A program made the translations under genes and the position numbers. The notes beneath the pieces were generated by a model. It saw only the letters and a list, made by a program, of their open reading frames with translations, did not search any database and was not told where the DNA came from. A stretch of DNA of 64,000 nt from Steinernema hermaphroditum. Its lineage: Eukaryota > Nematoda > Chromadorea > Rhabditida > Steinernematidae. The stretch covers positions 1,884,769-1,948,768 of the forward strand of contig CM059624.1 of assembly GCA_030435675.1 (NCBI GenBank), written 5' to 3'. Positions 40,602-49,927 of the stretch are shown piece after piece (within the stretch, counting starts at the first letter, position 1; every line of letters begins with the position of its first letter).

Positions 40602-40839
40602 TTTCTAAGTTCGGGAAGAGGGGCCGTCGGCGGCGAGTGTTACCCAAACAGCGACTTGCAGTGAATTTTTCTAAGTCCAGGAAGAGAGACCGTCGGCGGT
40701 CGCGCGTGCATATAATTATCGCCGCGACGGACTTTGGGTAACATGTTACCGAACCTTGAAAACGTGTTACCCAAACTTCGAAATCTGTTACCCAAACCTC
40801 CACATTTCCAGTTATGTTACCCAACTTTAGCATACTACT
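40602..40839 (-). repeat. Polinton right terminal inverted repeat
   Basis: The inverse of 30,019-30,256, to my eye nearly or fully identical over 238 bp, then abruptly diverging. High identity of the TIRs despite broken genes argues for recent transposition of an already defective element, or for conversion between the ends. Confidence 0.9.
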
Positions 40840-41237
40840 GTCGACCTTCAGATTGTGTCCGTTCTCAGGTGTCCCAAGCCTAGAACGAACCATTATTCAA
40901 AACAAAATTTTGTTTCCGCACATCACTGCTCGCGACGTGTCAAACGCATAGTTTCAGGTACTATCCACATCGTATTGATGGATCGCGATGGCAGCGGAAG
41001 GTACTCCATACTCTGGAAATGTTGGCACCAAATACAGAAATGGCAGTGCAACGCTATTGCTCACAGTCCTGCAAAGAACTTCCCGAATCCAACCCGTCCC
41101 CCTCGCGCCGTGGTCGCCGATAGACAACCGTTTGTCAACGATAAGTCCCCTTTTTCTCCCCGCACGCCCTCAGCTGTGCCCATCCCGCCCTTTTCGCACC
41201 AATTTGTTGCATTTAAGGTTGTGCCCTTTGAATAAAA

Positions 41238-41621
41238 TCATTCGTGCTTTAACAGTCTCTGATCCGCCGTGACCTTTGGCGTATTGGCTGGAAATCGAAA
41301 TCTGCAGCGGTGAGGCGGTCCTGAGGGTCCATCCCTCTCTGCGGGCCTTCTTGTGGCATCTGCCGTAGTATTCTCGCCTGTCACGAAGGCTGTCCGGATT
41401 TGATTGGCATGGGGACAGCGGAAATTGATACCTCCAACCCAGGAGGAGGCCTCGTACACCGAAATGAAGGTAAAGGTGCGAAGGCGATCAGAATCAGAAA
41501 CACGTTCAGGATCAGACTCCTGAAAAACATCGAAATCAGCGGCGCTGAACTTCACTATGTGCTGATCTACAGATGATGCACATAATGGATATCCCTGGTT
41601 GTCAAGGAAGGAATAATGCAA
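41238..41621 (-). CDS. ORF of unknown origin in repeated unit A
   Basis: 127 codons from an ATG (MHYSFLDNQGYPLCASSVDQ). The first 48 codons recur at 47,268-47,125 before a foldback element cuts in. Composition is protein-like (VGGINFRCPHANQIRTAFV) but no domain is recognised. It could be part of a transposon gene or a captured host exon. Confidence 0.35.
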   Translation of the reverse strand: MHYSFLDNQGYPLCASSVDQHIVKFSAADFDVFQESDPERVSDSDRLRTFTFISVYEASSWVGGINFRCPHANQIRTAFVTGENTTADATRRPAERDGPSGPPHRCRFRFPANTPKVTADQRLLKHE

Positions 41622-42052
41622 GTGTAGCGGCGAAGTGGATGGGCGCGTTCTTGAGTAGAGTTAATTCTCACCTTGCACTATGATTGGCGACTTGTGCATT
41701 GCATTACTCTTAGATGTTGTAGGTCCATGCATATTTGCGATTGTTTAACGCTTGACTTAACTTGCGTCGGAGGTGTTCAAGACGGTCTAAAACGCAGAAG
41801 GGGGGCGTTAGGCTCCCTATGCTAATGTGTCACGAAAGCTGAGGACGTAGCCCAATTATCATACGTTCACCTCTTTTCTTCGCATATCTGGCGATTAACG
41901 AACTTTGGCGAACTGCGATTTTTTGAACCATATGAAAGCCTAATGGGCCATATGAAAGCGCGGCCAAAATAACGGTACTTAACACAAAAAGTTCGGAGTT
42001 CGGTATTTGGAAATACGGCAAAAAGTTGGTTTTTATTTGATCGTTCCGGGAC
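41476..42052 (+). repeat. repeat unit A, first copy
   Basis: Nearly identical to 47,126-47,690. Together with unit B (46,029-46,275 and 47,690-47,925) it forms a tandemly duplicated A-B unit of about 820 bp. The first copy is split by the hAT-like insertion and the two copies are separated by a foldback element. Confidence 0.75.
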
Positions 42053-42091
42053 CAGGGATGTGCGTAATTACGAATTTCGTAATTACGACTT

Positions 42092-45000
42092 GGAGCCCGT
42101 TTTCGACACGGTGCGGAGCGGTCGGTCGGCGTTTCACGCTCCCGCCCTCGGCCGTGAAGATTGGTTTTCCTCGATCCAGAAGCCTTGGGAAAGCAGGATC
42201 GAGTAATGTCCCACCCCCAACTACCACGGATGGCGATTGGAACACTCAACGTGCGACGTCTCGCCACAGCCGAACGACTAGTGGAACTACAAGCCGAACT
42301 GAAGGAGATCAACATGGACGTTCTGGCGCTAACAGAACTCAGATGGAAAGGCTGCGGAGCACTGGACTTGACGGATTCGGAGTTTATCTTCTACTACGCA
42401 GGACCAGAAGACAGCACTGAGGCCTCCGGCACTGGATTTCTGCTCAACCGAAGATTCCAGTCGCATTTCCGCCAGTTTCGACGTGTAGGACCACGAATAT
42501 CGCTGTTGGATCTCCAGTTTGGTCAACACATCCTGCGCCTCTTCTCTGTTTACGCGCCGCCAACTGGATTCCGAAGCACTGAAGAAACCGATGAAGATGA
42601 TGATGATGATGAAGAAGACGCATACGAAGAGTTGTTGGAAATGATCCGGGCGGAACTACGGTCTGTTGGCATGCCTGGTTGGGAAAGGGATGCCATCAGC
42701 TCCGGAATAGGTGTAATCGCTCGAGGAATGCGGGTGCACCCCGTTCTGCTTGGTGATCTAAACGCAAAAATGGGCAGAAGAACGGATGAAGAAGAACTTG
42801 CCATTGGAAACTTTGGCTACGGCGAGCGAAACTGGCGTGGGCAGCTTCTGGTGGACCTCTGCGAGGACTTCAAGCTACGATCGGTGAACTCGGACTTCAA
42901 GGCCAGACCAGGACGGAAGTGGACGTGGATGTCGCCAGATAGAAGAACGCGTAGCTGCATCGACTACATCTTGGCGCCACGCTCCATCGGCTTCTCAAGC
43001 TCCTCCGTTCTTGGATCACACAACGCTGGGTCCGACCATCGTATCGTCCGCGCGATCATCCAGTCAGCGACATCGACAGCCAGAAGGGAGCCGCCGATCC
43101 TGAAGGACAGAAAACGTCTAAACCAAGATATGTTCAAGATGGTGACAGCTGCTAACCCACCGATGATCGACCCCGATTCGCCAAATGCGTATACGGACTT
43201 GGTGAAGTACATCCAGGAAGCTGCCGAGTTCGCTGAAGAGCCCGAAGTGAAGAAAGGCCGACTGACGCCAAGTACCGTCGCTCTCCTGCAGCAACGCCGC
43301 GATCTCCGATGCCAACAATCAACCATGGCCGATAGAATCGCTTTCGCAGAACTAAACAAGCTTGTTAGACGCGAAATGCGAAAGGATATCAACAAACATC
43401 ACTGCCAGCTGGTTGAAGAAGCGGTAAAGAATGCGAAGGGCTTGAGGAAGGTGCAAGGCACGGTGGCTACTGGAAGAAGAAGGATAATCCAGCTTCAAGA
43501 TCGCGACGGTATCCTCCGTTCGACGACGACGCAACTCCGCCGGATCGTACAGCACTTCTACGAAGACCTCTACGCCTCCAGCGTGCACGTCGAGCGAGAG
43601 ACCCAGCCGGAAACCGAAGATTGCATGGAGTTCCTGGAAGCCGAAGTTGAAGAAGCTCTGCGGAAGATGAAGACCGGAAGAAGTCCTGGAATTGACAAGG
43701 TTGCGGTGGAGATGCTCAAGCTAGGCAAGAGTACCTTTCTCCGCCCTCTGACCGCAATGTTCAATCGATGCCTGAGGATCTGCGAAGCACCCGAGAAGCT
43801 GGCTGACTCGTCGACGGTGTTGCTGTTCAAGAAGGGAGATCCGTTTCTTATCAAGAACTACCGCCCGATCTCCTTGCTCTCCGTAATCTACAAGTTGTTG
43901 ACGAAAGTCATCACGAAACGGATTGAGTTCACCTTGGACAACGCGCAAACGCCAGAACAAGCAGGATTTCGAAAGAACTACTCGACGGTCGATCATCTGC
44001 AAGCACTCAATCAGCTAATGGAGAAGACCAGAGAGTACCGGGTTCCAGTTTTCATCGCTTTCATTGATTACGAAAAAGCCTTCGACTCTGTTGAAGCTAA
44101 CGCAGTTTGGAACGCTGTTCAGCGACAAGGAGTGCCGAAGCCTATCACCGATTTGCTGCAGAAGCTCTACGACGAAGCCGCGTCTCACGTCACGATCGAA
44201 GGAGATCGAGTTCCGATCGAAATTCGAAGAGGAGTGCGGCAAGGAGACTGCATAAGTCCGAAGTTGTTCACAGCAGTACTTGAAGAAGTATTCCGAGAAC
44301 TGGAATGGGATAACTACGGATTAAATGTGAACGGCAGAAAGCTGACAAACCTCCGGTTCGCTGACGACGTTGTCCTGATCGCGAAGAAAAAAGAAGAGCT
44401 CCAGACGATGATTGAAGAGTTGAACGAAGCGTCGCTCAAACGCGGACTGAAGATGAACAAGGCGAAGACGAAGATCCTAGCCACCGATGAAACGACGATT
44501 CGCCTAAATGGAGAAGAAATAAAACAAGTTGAAGCGTTCATTTACCTCGGGCAGGAAGTAAGACTCGTGCGAAACCACGCGAAAGAAGTCGCCCGCCGAA
44601 TCCGTTGCGGATGGAGCGTGTTCCGGCGATACCAAGAGTTCCTGACTTCGAAGACAGTGCAGATGCGGTGGAAACGACGCCTGCACGACCAGTGCATTCT
44701 CCCGGCAATGCTGTATGGATGCGAGACATGGGCGTTGACACAGACAGCGCAGCGGAAGCTTGCAGCCGGCCAGCGACGGATGGAACGCAGGGTCGTCGGT
44801 GTGAGACTCCTCGATAAGAAGAGCAACGACTGGTTGCGAGGAGTTACGAAGTTCACCGACGTCGTGGAAGCCGCAAAGAAGCGCAAATGGAACTACGCTT
44901 GGAAGCTCGCCAATGAATCACCGGAAAAATGGTCGTGTCGACTGGAAGAATGGCGTCCACCAGTAACAAGACCACTCGGAAGGCCGCGGACAAGATGGCG

Positions 45001-45145
45001 AGATGACTTTGTGAAGAAACTCGGCACCACAAGATGGCAGCAGCGCGCCCGAGAAGAATTGCGCCCAGAGTGGGCAAATAATGGGGTGTGACACATTGTA
45101 TCAATGTTGATTTCACAAAAATAAACTTGAAAACTTGAAAACTTG
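42092..45145 (+). mobile_element. RTE-clade LINE, apparently full-length
   Basis: Flanked by the direct repeat TAATTACGACTT (42,080-42,091 and 45,146-45,157), a typical target-primed duplication inside the hAT-like element. The 3' end has AATAAA followed by a short TTGAAAAC-type repeat tail instead of poly(A), as RTE elements do. The 5' UTR is about 110 bp. Confidence 0.85.
42206..45091 (+). CDS. RTE LINE endonuclease-reverse transcriptase
   Basis: 961 codons without a stop from the ATG at 42,206. The N-terminal APE-type endonuclease (about residues 10-280) has TLNVRR, LTELRWKG, GDLNAKMG and SDHR. The reverse transcriptase (about 485-740) has GRSPGIDKV, LFKKGDP..IKNYRPIS, FIDYEKAFD, GVRQGDCISP and the catalytic FADD. 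The C-terminal part (RRMERRVVGVRL, GRPRTRWRDD) is that of the RTE clade. It nicks DNA and primes reverse transcription of its own RNA. All motifs are intact, so the copy may be competent or very recently inserted. Confidence 0.93.
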   Translation: MSHPQLPRMAIGTLNVRRLATAERLVELQAELKEINMDVLALTELRWKGCGALDLTDSEFIFYYAGPEDSTEASGTGFLLNRRFQSHFRQFRRVGPRISLLDLQFGQHILRLFSVYAPPTGFRSTEETDEDDDDDEEDAYEELLEMIRAELRSVGMPGWERDAISSGIGVIARGMRVHPVLLGDLNAKMGRRTDEEELAIGNFGYGERNWRGQLLVDLCEDFKLRSVNSDFKARPGRKWTWMSPDRRTRSCIDYILAPRSIGFSSSSVLGSHNAGSDHRIVRAIIQSATSTARREPPILKDRKRLNQDMFKMVTAANPPMIDPDSPNAYTDLVKYIQEAAEFAEEPEVKKGRLTPSTVALLQQRRDLRCQQSTMADRIAFAELNKLVRREMRKDINKHHCQLVEEAVKNAKGLRKVQGTVATGRRRIIQLQDRDGILRSTTTQLRRIVQHFYEDLYASSVHVERETQPETEDCMEFLEAEVEEALRKMKTGRSPGIDKVAVEMLKLGKSTFLRPLTAMFNRCLRICEAPEKLADSSTVLLFKKGDPFLIKNYRPISLLSVIYKLLTKVITKRIEFTLDNAQTPEQAGFRKNYSTVDHLQALNQLMEKTREYRVPVFIAFIDYEKAFDSVEANAVWNAVQRQGVPKPITDLLQKLYDEAASHVTIEGDRVPIEIRRGVRQGDCISPKLFTAVLEEVFRELEWDNYGLNVNGRKLTNLRFADDVVLIAKKKEELQTMIEELNEASLKRGLKMNKAKTKILATDETTIRLNGEEIKQVEAFIYLGQEVRLVRNHAKEVARRIRCGWSVFRRYQEFLTSKTVQMRWKRRLHDQCILPAMLYGCETWALTQTAQRKLAAGQRRMERRVVGVRLLDKKSNDWLRGVTKFTDVVEAAKKRKWNYAWKLANESPEKWSCRLEEWRPPVTRPLGRPRTRWRDDFVKKLGTTRWQQRAREELRPEWANNGV

Positions 45146-45374
45146 TAATTACGACTTACGACTTACGGGGTTTTTGGGCACTTACGATTACGACTTACGA
45201 CTTACGAACTCAGAATTTTACTTACGACTTACGACTTACGAATTTGTCCGAAAAATTCGTAAGTAGCAAATCGTAAGTGGCGATTCAAGCGTCAGATTAT
45301 TGCTGCGGGACCCAAGCACAGTGCTTCGATGAGCATTTGGGTGTGTTATGTAGTTCCGATATAGGTGCCTTTGC

Positions 45375-45462
45375 AGTGTAGGGGTGGTCGAGGGGTAACA
45401 CTTCAAAACAAAGTATGTTGGTTCCGGGTTCGAATCCCAGTGGAAACAGCTCTTTTTATTTT
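45375..45462 (+). repeat. degenerate tRNA-like sequence
   Basis: GGTGGTCGAGGGG resembles an A box and GGTTCGAATCCC is a good B box, followed by T-runs. No acceptor stem can be formed at the 5' side, so it is a tRNA pseudogene or SINE head inside the hAT-like element. Confidence 0.4.
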
Positions 45463-45537
45463 TCCTTTCCTTGTTTCTCTGGGTGTAAATTTTACGTTTG
45501 CACAGTTCTTCCGATTCGAAAATGCGTTATTGCTGAA

Positions 45538-45727
45538 ATGCAAAGATGACAAATGGCTAAATGGAAGTACTGAAATCTGCAGCGATACAGGGTATCCAGA
45601 TCTGTGATCTGGAGATCTGTGATCTGGATACCCAGAACATCAAGATACAGTGTGTCTTGATGTTTCGTCGCTTGCTGCATCGTTGCAGATTTCAGTACTT
45701 CCATTTAGCCATTTGTCATCTTTGTAT
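45538..45727. repeat. 190-bp hairpin within the hAT-like element
   Basis: Arms CAAAGATGACAAATGGCTAAATG.. and its complement at 45,700-45,725 pair over about 50 bp, continuing through a CTGCAG/GATCTGTGATCTGG-rich centre. Possibly a further nested MITE; no clear target duplication. Confidence 0.6.
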
Positions 45728-46028
45728 TTCAACTGAGATCTGAGATCACTTTCTCAAAATATTAGCAACATAACCAAGACAAGACCTACTCGTGCACAAA
45801 ATTTCAGCCAAATATGCGGGGACTATGTTTGACACTTCCCTTGTGAGTGCTTCGGAAGATGTGTTGGAATTTTTGATGTGTCGGAAAACACGTTGACCCT
45901 TACTTACGACTTACGAATACTTACGACTTACGGTTTTTTGGTACTTACGACTTACGACTTACGAAATCAAAATTTTACTTACGACTTACGACTTACGAAA
46001 ACGAAAATTTTACTTACGCACATCCCTG

Positions 46029-46275
46029 TCCGGGACCCGGAGAAGAATGCAGGTCAAGTTCGGGTCCTAAATGTTGAAGGAAGTTATGCCCAGAAGTACT
46101 AAATGATCTCGTTTGTGCGTCTATGTAATTGTCGACGCCGAAAACGGTGATGTGTGCGAGTTGTACTCTGTTGCCGAGGAACGTTTACGCAATGTGACCG
46201 TTGCACAGGTCTTTGGCATGGTCAATTTTGGCTCAATTTTGCTTTTTTTGACCTCTCTTATGTACGGGGAACGGG
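46029..46275 (+). repeat. repeat unit B, first copy
   Basis: Matches 47,690-47,925 closely, and in part the inverted pair at 49,845-50,062 / 50,933-51,170 (shared CGGGACCCGGATAAGA, GGTCAAGTT, CGAAAACGATG). It contains a short coding-like frame (VCVYVIVDAENGDVCELYSV) conserved in both copies. Confidence 0.65.
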
Positions 46276-46289
46276 GCTCCACCCCAGCT

Positions 46290-47125
46290 CATCGTGAGAC
46301 AACTCATCGGCGACAACTCATCGTCGACAACTCATCGGCGACAACTCATCGGCGACAATTCATCTGCGACAACTCATCGTGGGACAACCCATCGGCGACA
46401 ACTCATCGTATTTTTTGAAATGATAAGGTTTCGTCGCGATGTCGGTTTGTACGGTAGTCTGCAGCAGAGCTTGTGCTAGACATGTCTCTGCATGCTTACA
46501 TCCTTTGGGTCGTATTTTGAAGTTTTGGGGGCCGCTTTTTCCACCCTAAACCTATCTTTCTATTGCAACATGTTATTCATCTCAGGGGCTATGGGTATGC
46601 AGCACCCGGACGTTTGTAAGCTTCTGGATAGGCTTCTCGATGAGCAGGTCCGTGTTAAAGCGATCTGCGCGAAGCTGGCAGCAGGAGAGGTTCCGCCCCT
46701 TTATTCACGTAAGGAATATGCTGCCAAGAACCGTCAACTTCTCTCAATCATCGAAATGTATGACGTTATGAATGCGGACGACTACTTAGAAGCTTGCTGT
46801 CACTATGTTATTTTTTAAGCATTCCGGTTATTCCTAGAAATTGAAAAAACCCTATCATTTCAAAAAATACGATGAGTTGTCCCACGATGAGTTGTCCCAC
46901 GATGAGTTGTCGCCGATGAGTTGTCGCCGATGAGTTGTCGCCGATGAGTTGTCGCCGATGAGTCGTCGCCGATGAGTTGTCGCCGATGAGTTGTCGCCGA
47001 TGAGTTGTCGCCGATGAGTTGTCGCCGATGAGTTGTCGCCGATGAGTTGTCGCCGATGAGTTGTCGCCGATGAGTCGTCGCCGATGAGTTGTCGCCGATG
47101 AGTTGTCGCCGATGAGTCGTCGGTG
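46290..47125. mobile_element. foldback element with inverted arrays of a 14-bp repeat
   Basis: Left array (about nine units of ACAACTCATCGGCG type, 46,297-46,413) and right array (about 17 units of GATGAGTTGTCGCC, 46,873-47,123) are inverted relative to each other. Both are followed inward by the same 20-bp string (ATTTTTTGAAATGATAAGG and its complement). The element separates the two A-B units. Repeat-built long inverted ends are the definition of foldback transposons. Frames rich in RRQLIGDNSS are artefacts of the 14-bp period. Confidence 0.7.
46591..46818 (+). other. coding-like segment inside the foldback element
   Basis: After an acceptor-like CTCAG the frame reads MQHPDVCKLLDRLLDEQVRV ... 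LLSIIEMYDVMNADDYLEAC and stops at 46,818. Helical, charged composition looks like a captured host exon. I recognise no family. Confidence 0.35.
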
Positions 47126-47925
47126 CGAAGGCCATCAGAATCAGAAACGCGTTCAGGATCAGACTCCTGAAAAACATCGAAATCAGCGGCGCTGAACTTC
47201 ACTATGTGCTGATCTACAGATGATGCACATAATGGATATCCCTGGTTGTCAAGGAAGGAATAATGCAAGTGTAGCGGCGAACTGGATGGGCGCGTTCTTG
47301 AGTAGAGTTAATTCTCACCTTGCACTATGATTGGCGACTTGTGCATTGCATTACTCTTAGATGTTGTAGGTCCATGCATATTTGCGATTGTTTAACGCTT
47401 GACTTAACTTGCGTCGGAGGTGTTCAAGACGGTCTAAAACGCAGAAGGGGGGCGTTAGGCTCCCTATGCTAATATGTCACGAAAGCTGAGGACGTAGCCC
47501 AATAATCATACGTCCACCTCTTTTTCTTCGCATATCTGGCGATTAACGAACTTTGGCGAACTGCGACTTTTTTAACCATATGAAAGCGCGGCCAAAATAA
47601 CGGTACTTAACACAAAAAGTTCGGAGTTCGGTATTTGGAAATAGGGCAAAAAGTTGGTTTTTATTTGATCGTTCCGGGACCCGGATAAGAATTCAGGTCA
47701 AGTTCGGGTCCTAAATGTTGAAGGAAGTTATGCCCAGAAGTACTAAATGATCTCGTTTGTGCGTCTATGTAATTGTCGACGCCGAAAACGGTGATGTGTG
47801 CGAGTTGTACTCTGTTGCCGAGGAACGTTTACGCAATGTGACCGTTGCACAGGTCTTTGGCATGGTCAATTTTGGCTCAATTTTGCTTTTTTTGACCTCT
47901 CTTATGTACGGGGAACGGCCCACCA
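47126..47925 (+). repeat. second copy of the A-B unit
   Basis: Uninterrupted version: unit A to 47,690, then unit B through GTACGGGGAACGG. The A/B junction here keeps a single TCCGGGAC, which is the empty target site of the hAT-like insertion in the first copy. Confidence 0.75.
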
Positions 47926-47969
47926 TTCAGGAAACTACCCTGGATCGCGGTAGAATCCCCTATATATAA

Positions 47970-48220
47970 ATGGAGAACCGACGGGTCCGTTGGTCTGTGT
48001 GTGTGTTTTTCCGTGCGCACGACGGAAACACCCACACAAAATAAGGACCCCGAGGGGAACCGAACCCGACACCGCTCGCTTATAAACAGAGAACGTTCGC
48101 AGTGAGCCACGCAGACAGTTGAGATGGTAGTGCTCTACTTCCACTATCTCTCTGGTGATGCTAGGCTTTGAGTTTTTTTGCTGTTTTTTAGTGATTTTTT
48201 ATCTATTTTGTAACCAGCAG
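47970..48220 (-). repeat. tRNA-derived SINE-like repeat, copy 2
   Basis: Reads on the minus strand: conserved lead, TGGCTCACTGCG (A box), GGGTTCGGTTCCCCTC (B box), GGTCCTTATTTTGTGTGGG, a CA-rich run and GGACCCGTCGGTTCTCCAT. Its B box is closer to consensus than in the copy at 5.5 kb. Confidence 0.6.
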
Positions 48221-48278
48221 TGTTTTCGGTTCGAGTTTCCTGAGACTTTACAATTTTTTCGCCCACTTTAGCCATTTA

Positions 48279-48430
48279 CATGAGCACCAATCTTGCCGCC
48301 CGCAGGGCTATGCTGTCTTGCCACCCGCAGGGCTACAGATTTTTGGCCCCAACTTCATCTCTTTGCATGAGCACCAATCTTGCCGCCCGCAGGGCTATCC
48401 CGCAGGGCATAGGGCTAGCCGCGTTTATTA
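48279..48430 (+). repeat. short duplicated motif (CTTGCCGCCCGCAGGGC)
   Basis: CATGAGCACCAATCTTGCCG and the following CCCGCAGGGCTA occur at 48,279 and 48,368, with partial copies between. A related string is at 4490-4510. 48,431-48,630 shows nothing else. Confidence 0.4.
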
Positions 48431-48629
48431 TGAATAACAGCGCATCTGAAGCAGAAAGAACGCAAAGAGCAGAGAATTAACAAATTGTTCATTGGGGGAA
48501 GTATAATTTATGACTTTGACTATATTCACGACTCAAAGGCATTTCGCCTTGCATCACACGGAATAATAGACAAACAGAGGATGTCTCATTGCTGCGGGCT
48601 TCATCCTTGGCATAGCGGTGGTGTCGAAC

Positions 48630-48800
48630 CGCTAGTAGACGGCGCGCTTCATGGGACATCTGAGAATCAGCAAAACATCGGAAATGGCGGTGGAATATCT
48701 TCTTCGCGGGGCGTTTGAGGAGGCTTCTGCATCAGAGGTGGCTTCTGAGCTCGCATCTCAGAAGTTCTCTGCAGAAGAAGTGCATCGCCCAGCGTCTGAA
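48630..48800 (-). repeat. dispersed coding-like fragment (HRHF...FADSQM)
   Basis: Minus-strand reading matches the fragment at 20,160-20,300 (HRHF.CFADSQMSHEARR) and its DNA matches 3940-4080. It lies next to an MDTVPF gene, as does the fragment at 20.2 kb, so the two may duplicate together. Confidence 0.4.
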
Positions 48801-49177
48801 TGAATATTCTGCTTAGAAGTCGTGATGGACTTTTGTGAGGACTTTTGGCCACTGTTCTGACTTTCGGCAAACTGATTCCAAAATCAACGCAGGGCCCTTC
48901 TGTCTTGACCGCTTCGAAACGAAAGAATACACTACTTAATGATGGTCTTACCGTGCTTACGCTGTAGATGACGGTTTGCGGAATGTGCGCTCAAGATGCA
49001 ATTATCACTACTTTCACATTTTTTCATTTACTCTTAAATCAATTCAAGCAACCAAGCACAATACACATTGAATTAGATCATCACCGTAGTCACTCCATCT
49101 TTAACTTCTTCTTCGGCTTAGGGCGAGACGTCAGAGCCGAAGATAGCTGTCCCAGTGGACGCAGGCTGCGTGACGAT

Positions 49178-49927
49178 TCAGCGTCCAGTGCTGCTCAGCA
49201 GGATAACCGGAATCCCATCGCCGGGGCGCAATGTGGTGCTGAAGTTGGGGTAAATCTTCTTGGGTCTAGCGACGTATGTATTATTATCTCTCTTGGTCAT
49301 ATTTTGCTCCACAATTTGCAACGTTTCTCTTGGCCATTTGCTTGTTTCACGTACGGCTATCCATGCTAAACGCCCTGAGTGAACTTGTGCGTCCAAGAAA
49401 CTATTGTACTGCGAGAACAGCGGAACTGAATAGAAAGAAATATTCCTAAAGTTGATGATGGAGAGCAGCGAGAGATAGTCGTTAAAAGCGTTTGTCTTCC
49501 GATCCCGGATACTAACGGCAATTATCGCTTCATTGATGACGCGCCTCGTAAACGTTAAAAATTCCGAAAGGTCCCTTTCAGAAGTAGAACGTTCCAAAGG
49601 CCCAGCGTCTGCGACGGTAACGTAAGAGATTCGCGTGTATTTCTCAGGGAGGTTCCGTAGTTCCTCAAAACTGAGATACCGCGTCTCATTTCCGATATCC
49701 TCTTCTGACCTTCCAAAAATTTTATAACTGAATCTCTTATAATCATAATCATAAGAAATAGACAGCATAAATTGTTTACGCATCTCTTGATGGGTTTCCA
49801 GAGCGGCACCCCATGTGTCCCCAAAAGGTTGAACTTCGGGCTTTTCTTCATGAAGATTACCTGAGAACCGACTAAAACCATGAAAACCATCGTTTTCTGC
49901 GTTGATAGTGTCCATATAAGTGTACAA
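49178..49927 (-). CDS. MDTVPF-family copy 6 with transposon-derived N-terminus
   Basis: From about 49,842 down the frame is canonical family sequence (VQPFGDTWGAALETHQEMRK, LRNLPEKYTRISYV, LTFTRRVINEA, LLSIINFRN, YNSFLDAQVHSGRL, WPRETLQIVEQNM) to the stop. The first 18 or so family residues (MDTVPF.FCDAV...) are missing and replaced, in frame, by about 29 codons from the inverted-repeat element at 49,845-51,170, including a new ATG. The frame is open throughout (249 codons). Whether it is expressed as a chimera or is simply a disrupted gene cannot be told from sequence. Confidence 0.55.
   Translation of the reverse strand: MYTYMDTINAENDGFHGFSRFSGNLHEEKPEVQPFGDTWGAALETHQEMRKQFMLSISYDYDYKRFSYKIFGRSEEDIGNETRYLSFEELRNLPEKYTRISYVTVADAGPLERSTSERDLSEFLTFTRRVINEAIIAVSIRDRKTNAFNDYLSLLSIINFRNISFYSVPLFSQYNSFLDAQVHSGRLAWIAVRETSKWPRETLQIVEQNMTKRDNNTYVARPKKIYPNFSTTLRPGDGIPVILLSSTGR

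Larger units (their letters stand above)
30019..40839 (+). mobile_element. Polinton/Maverick element, 10.8 kb, defective
   Basis: Terminal inverted repeats of about 238 bp begin AGTAGTATGC and flank a set of virus-like genes, all on the plus strand: polymerase remnant, zinc finger, packaging ATPase, small ORFs, integrase, minor capsid, a glycine-rich minor protein, and major capsid. The flanks GCCGAC (30,013-30,018) and GTCGAC (40,840-40,845) fit a 6-bp target duplication with one mismatch. Polintons are self-synthesising DNA transposons related to adenovirus-like viruses and usually 15-20 kb. This one lacks the polymerase palm and any visible capsid protease and has several frame interruptions, so it is probably non-autonomous. 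Confidence 0.93.
42053..46028. mobile_element. non-autonomous hAT-like element carrying an RTE insertion
   Basis: The ends CAGGGATGTGCGTAA (42,053) and TTACGCACATCCCTG (46,028) are perfect inverted repeats. The flanks are an exact 8-bp duplication TCCGGGAC (42,045-42,052; 46,029-46,036), the hAT signature. Removing the RTE leaves about 0.9 kb with direct (CTTACGA)n arrays at 45,150-45,250 and 45,895-46,010, a tRNA-like segment and a hairpin. No hAT transposase is present. Confidence 0.8.

Noticed and set aside
45375..45462. Functional tRNA gene
   Set aside because: A good B box but no 5' acceptor strand matching TGGAAAC; kept only as a tRNA-like relic.
46855..47268. Possible CRISPR-like or repeat-protein array (RRQLIGDNSS repeats)
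   Set aside because: The repeats are 14 bp with no unique spacers, and the protein repeat is just the three-frame reading of a 14-bp satellite in a foldback element.
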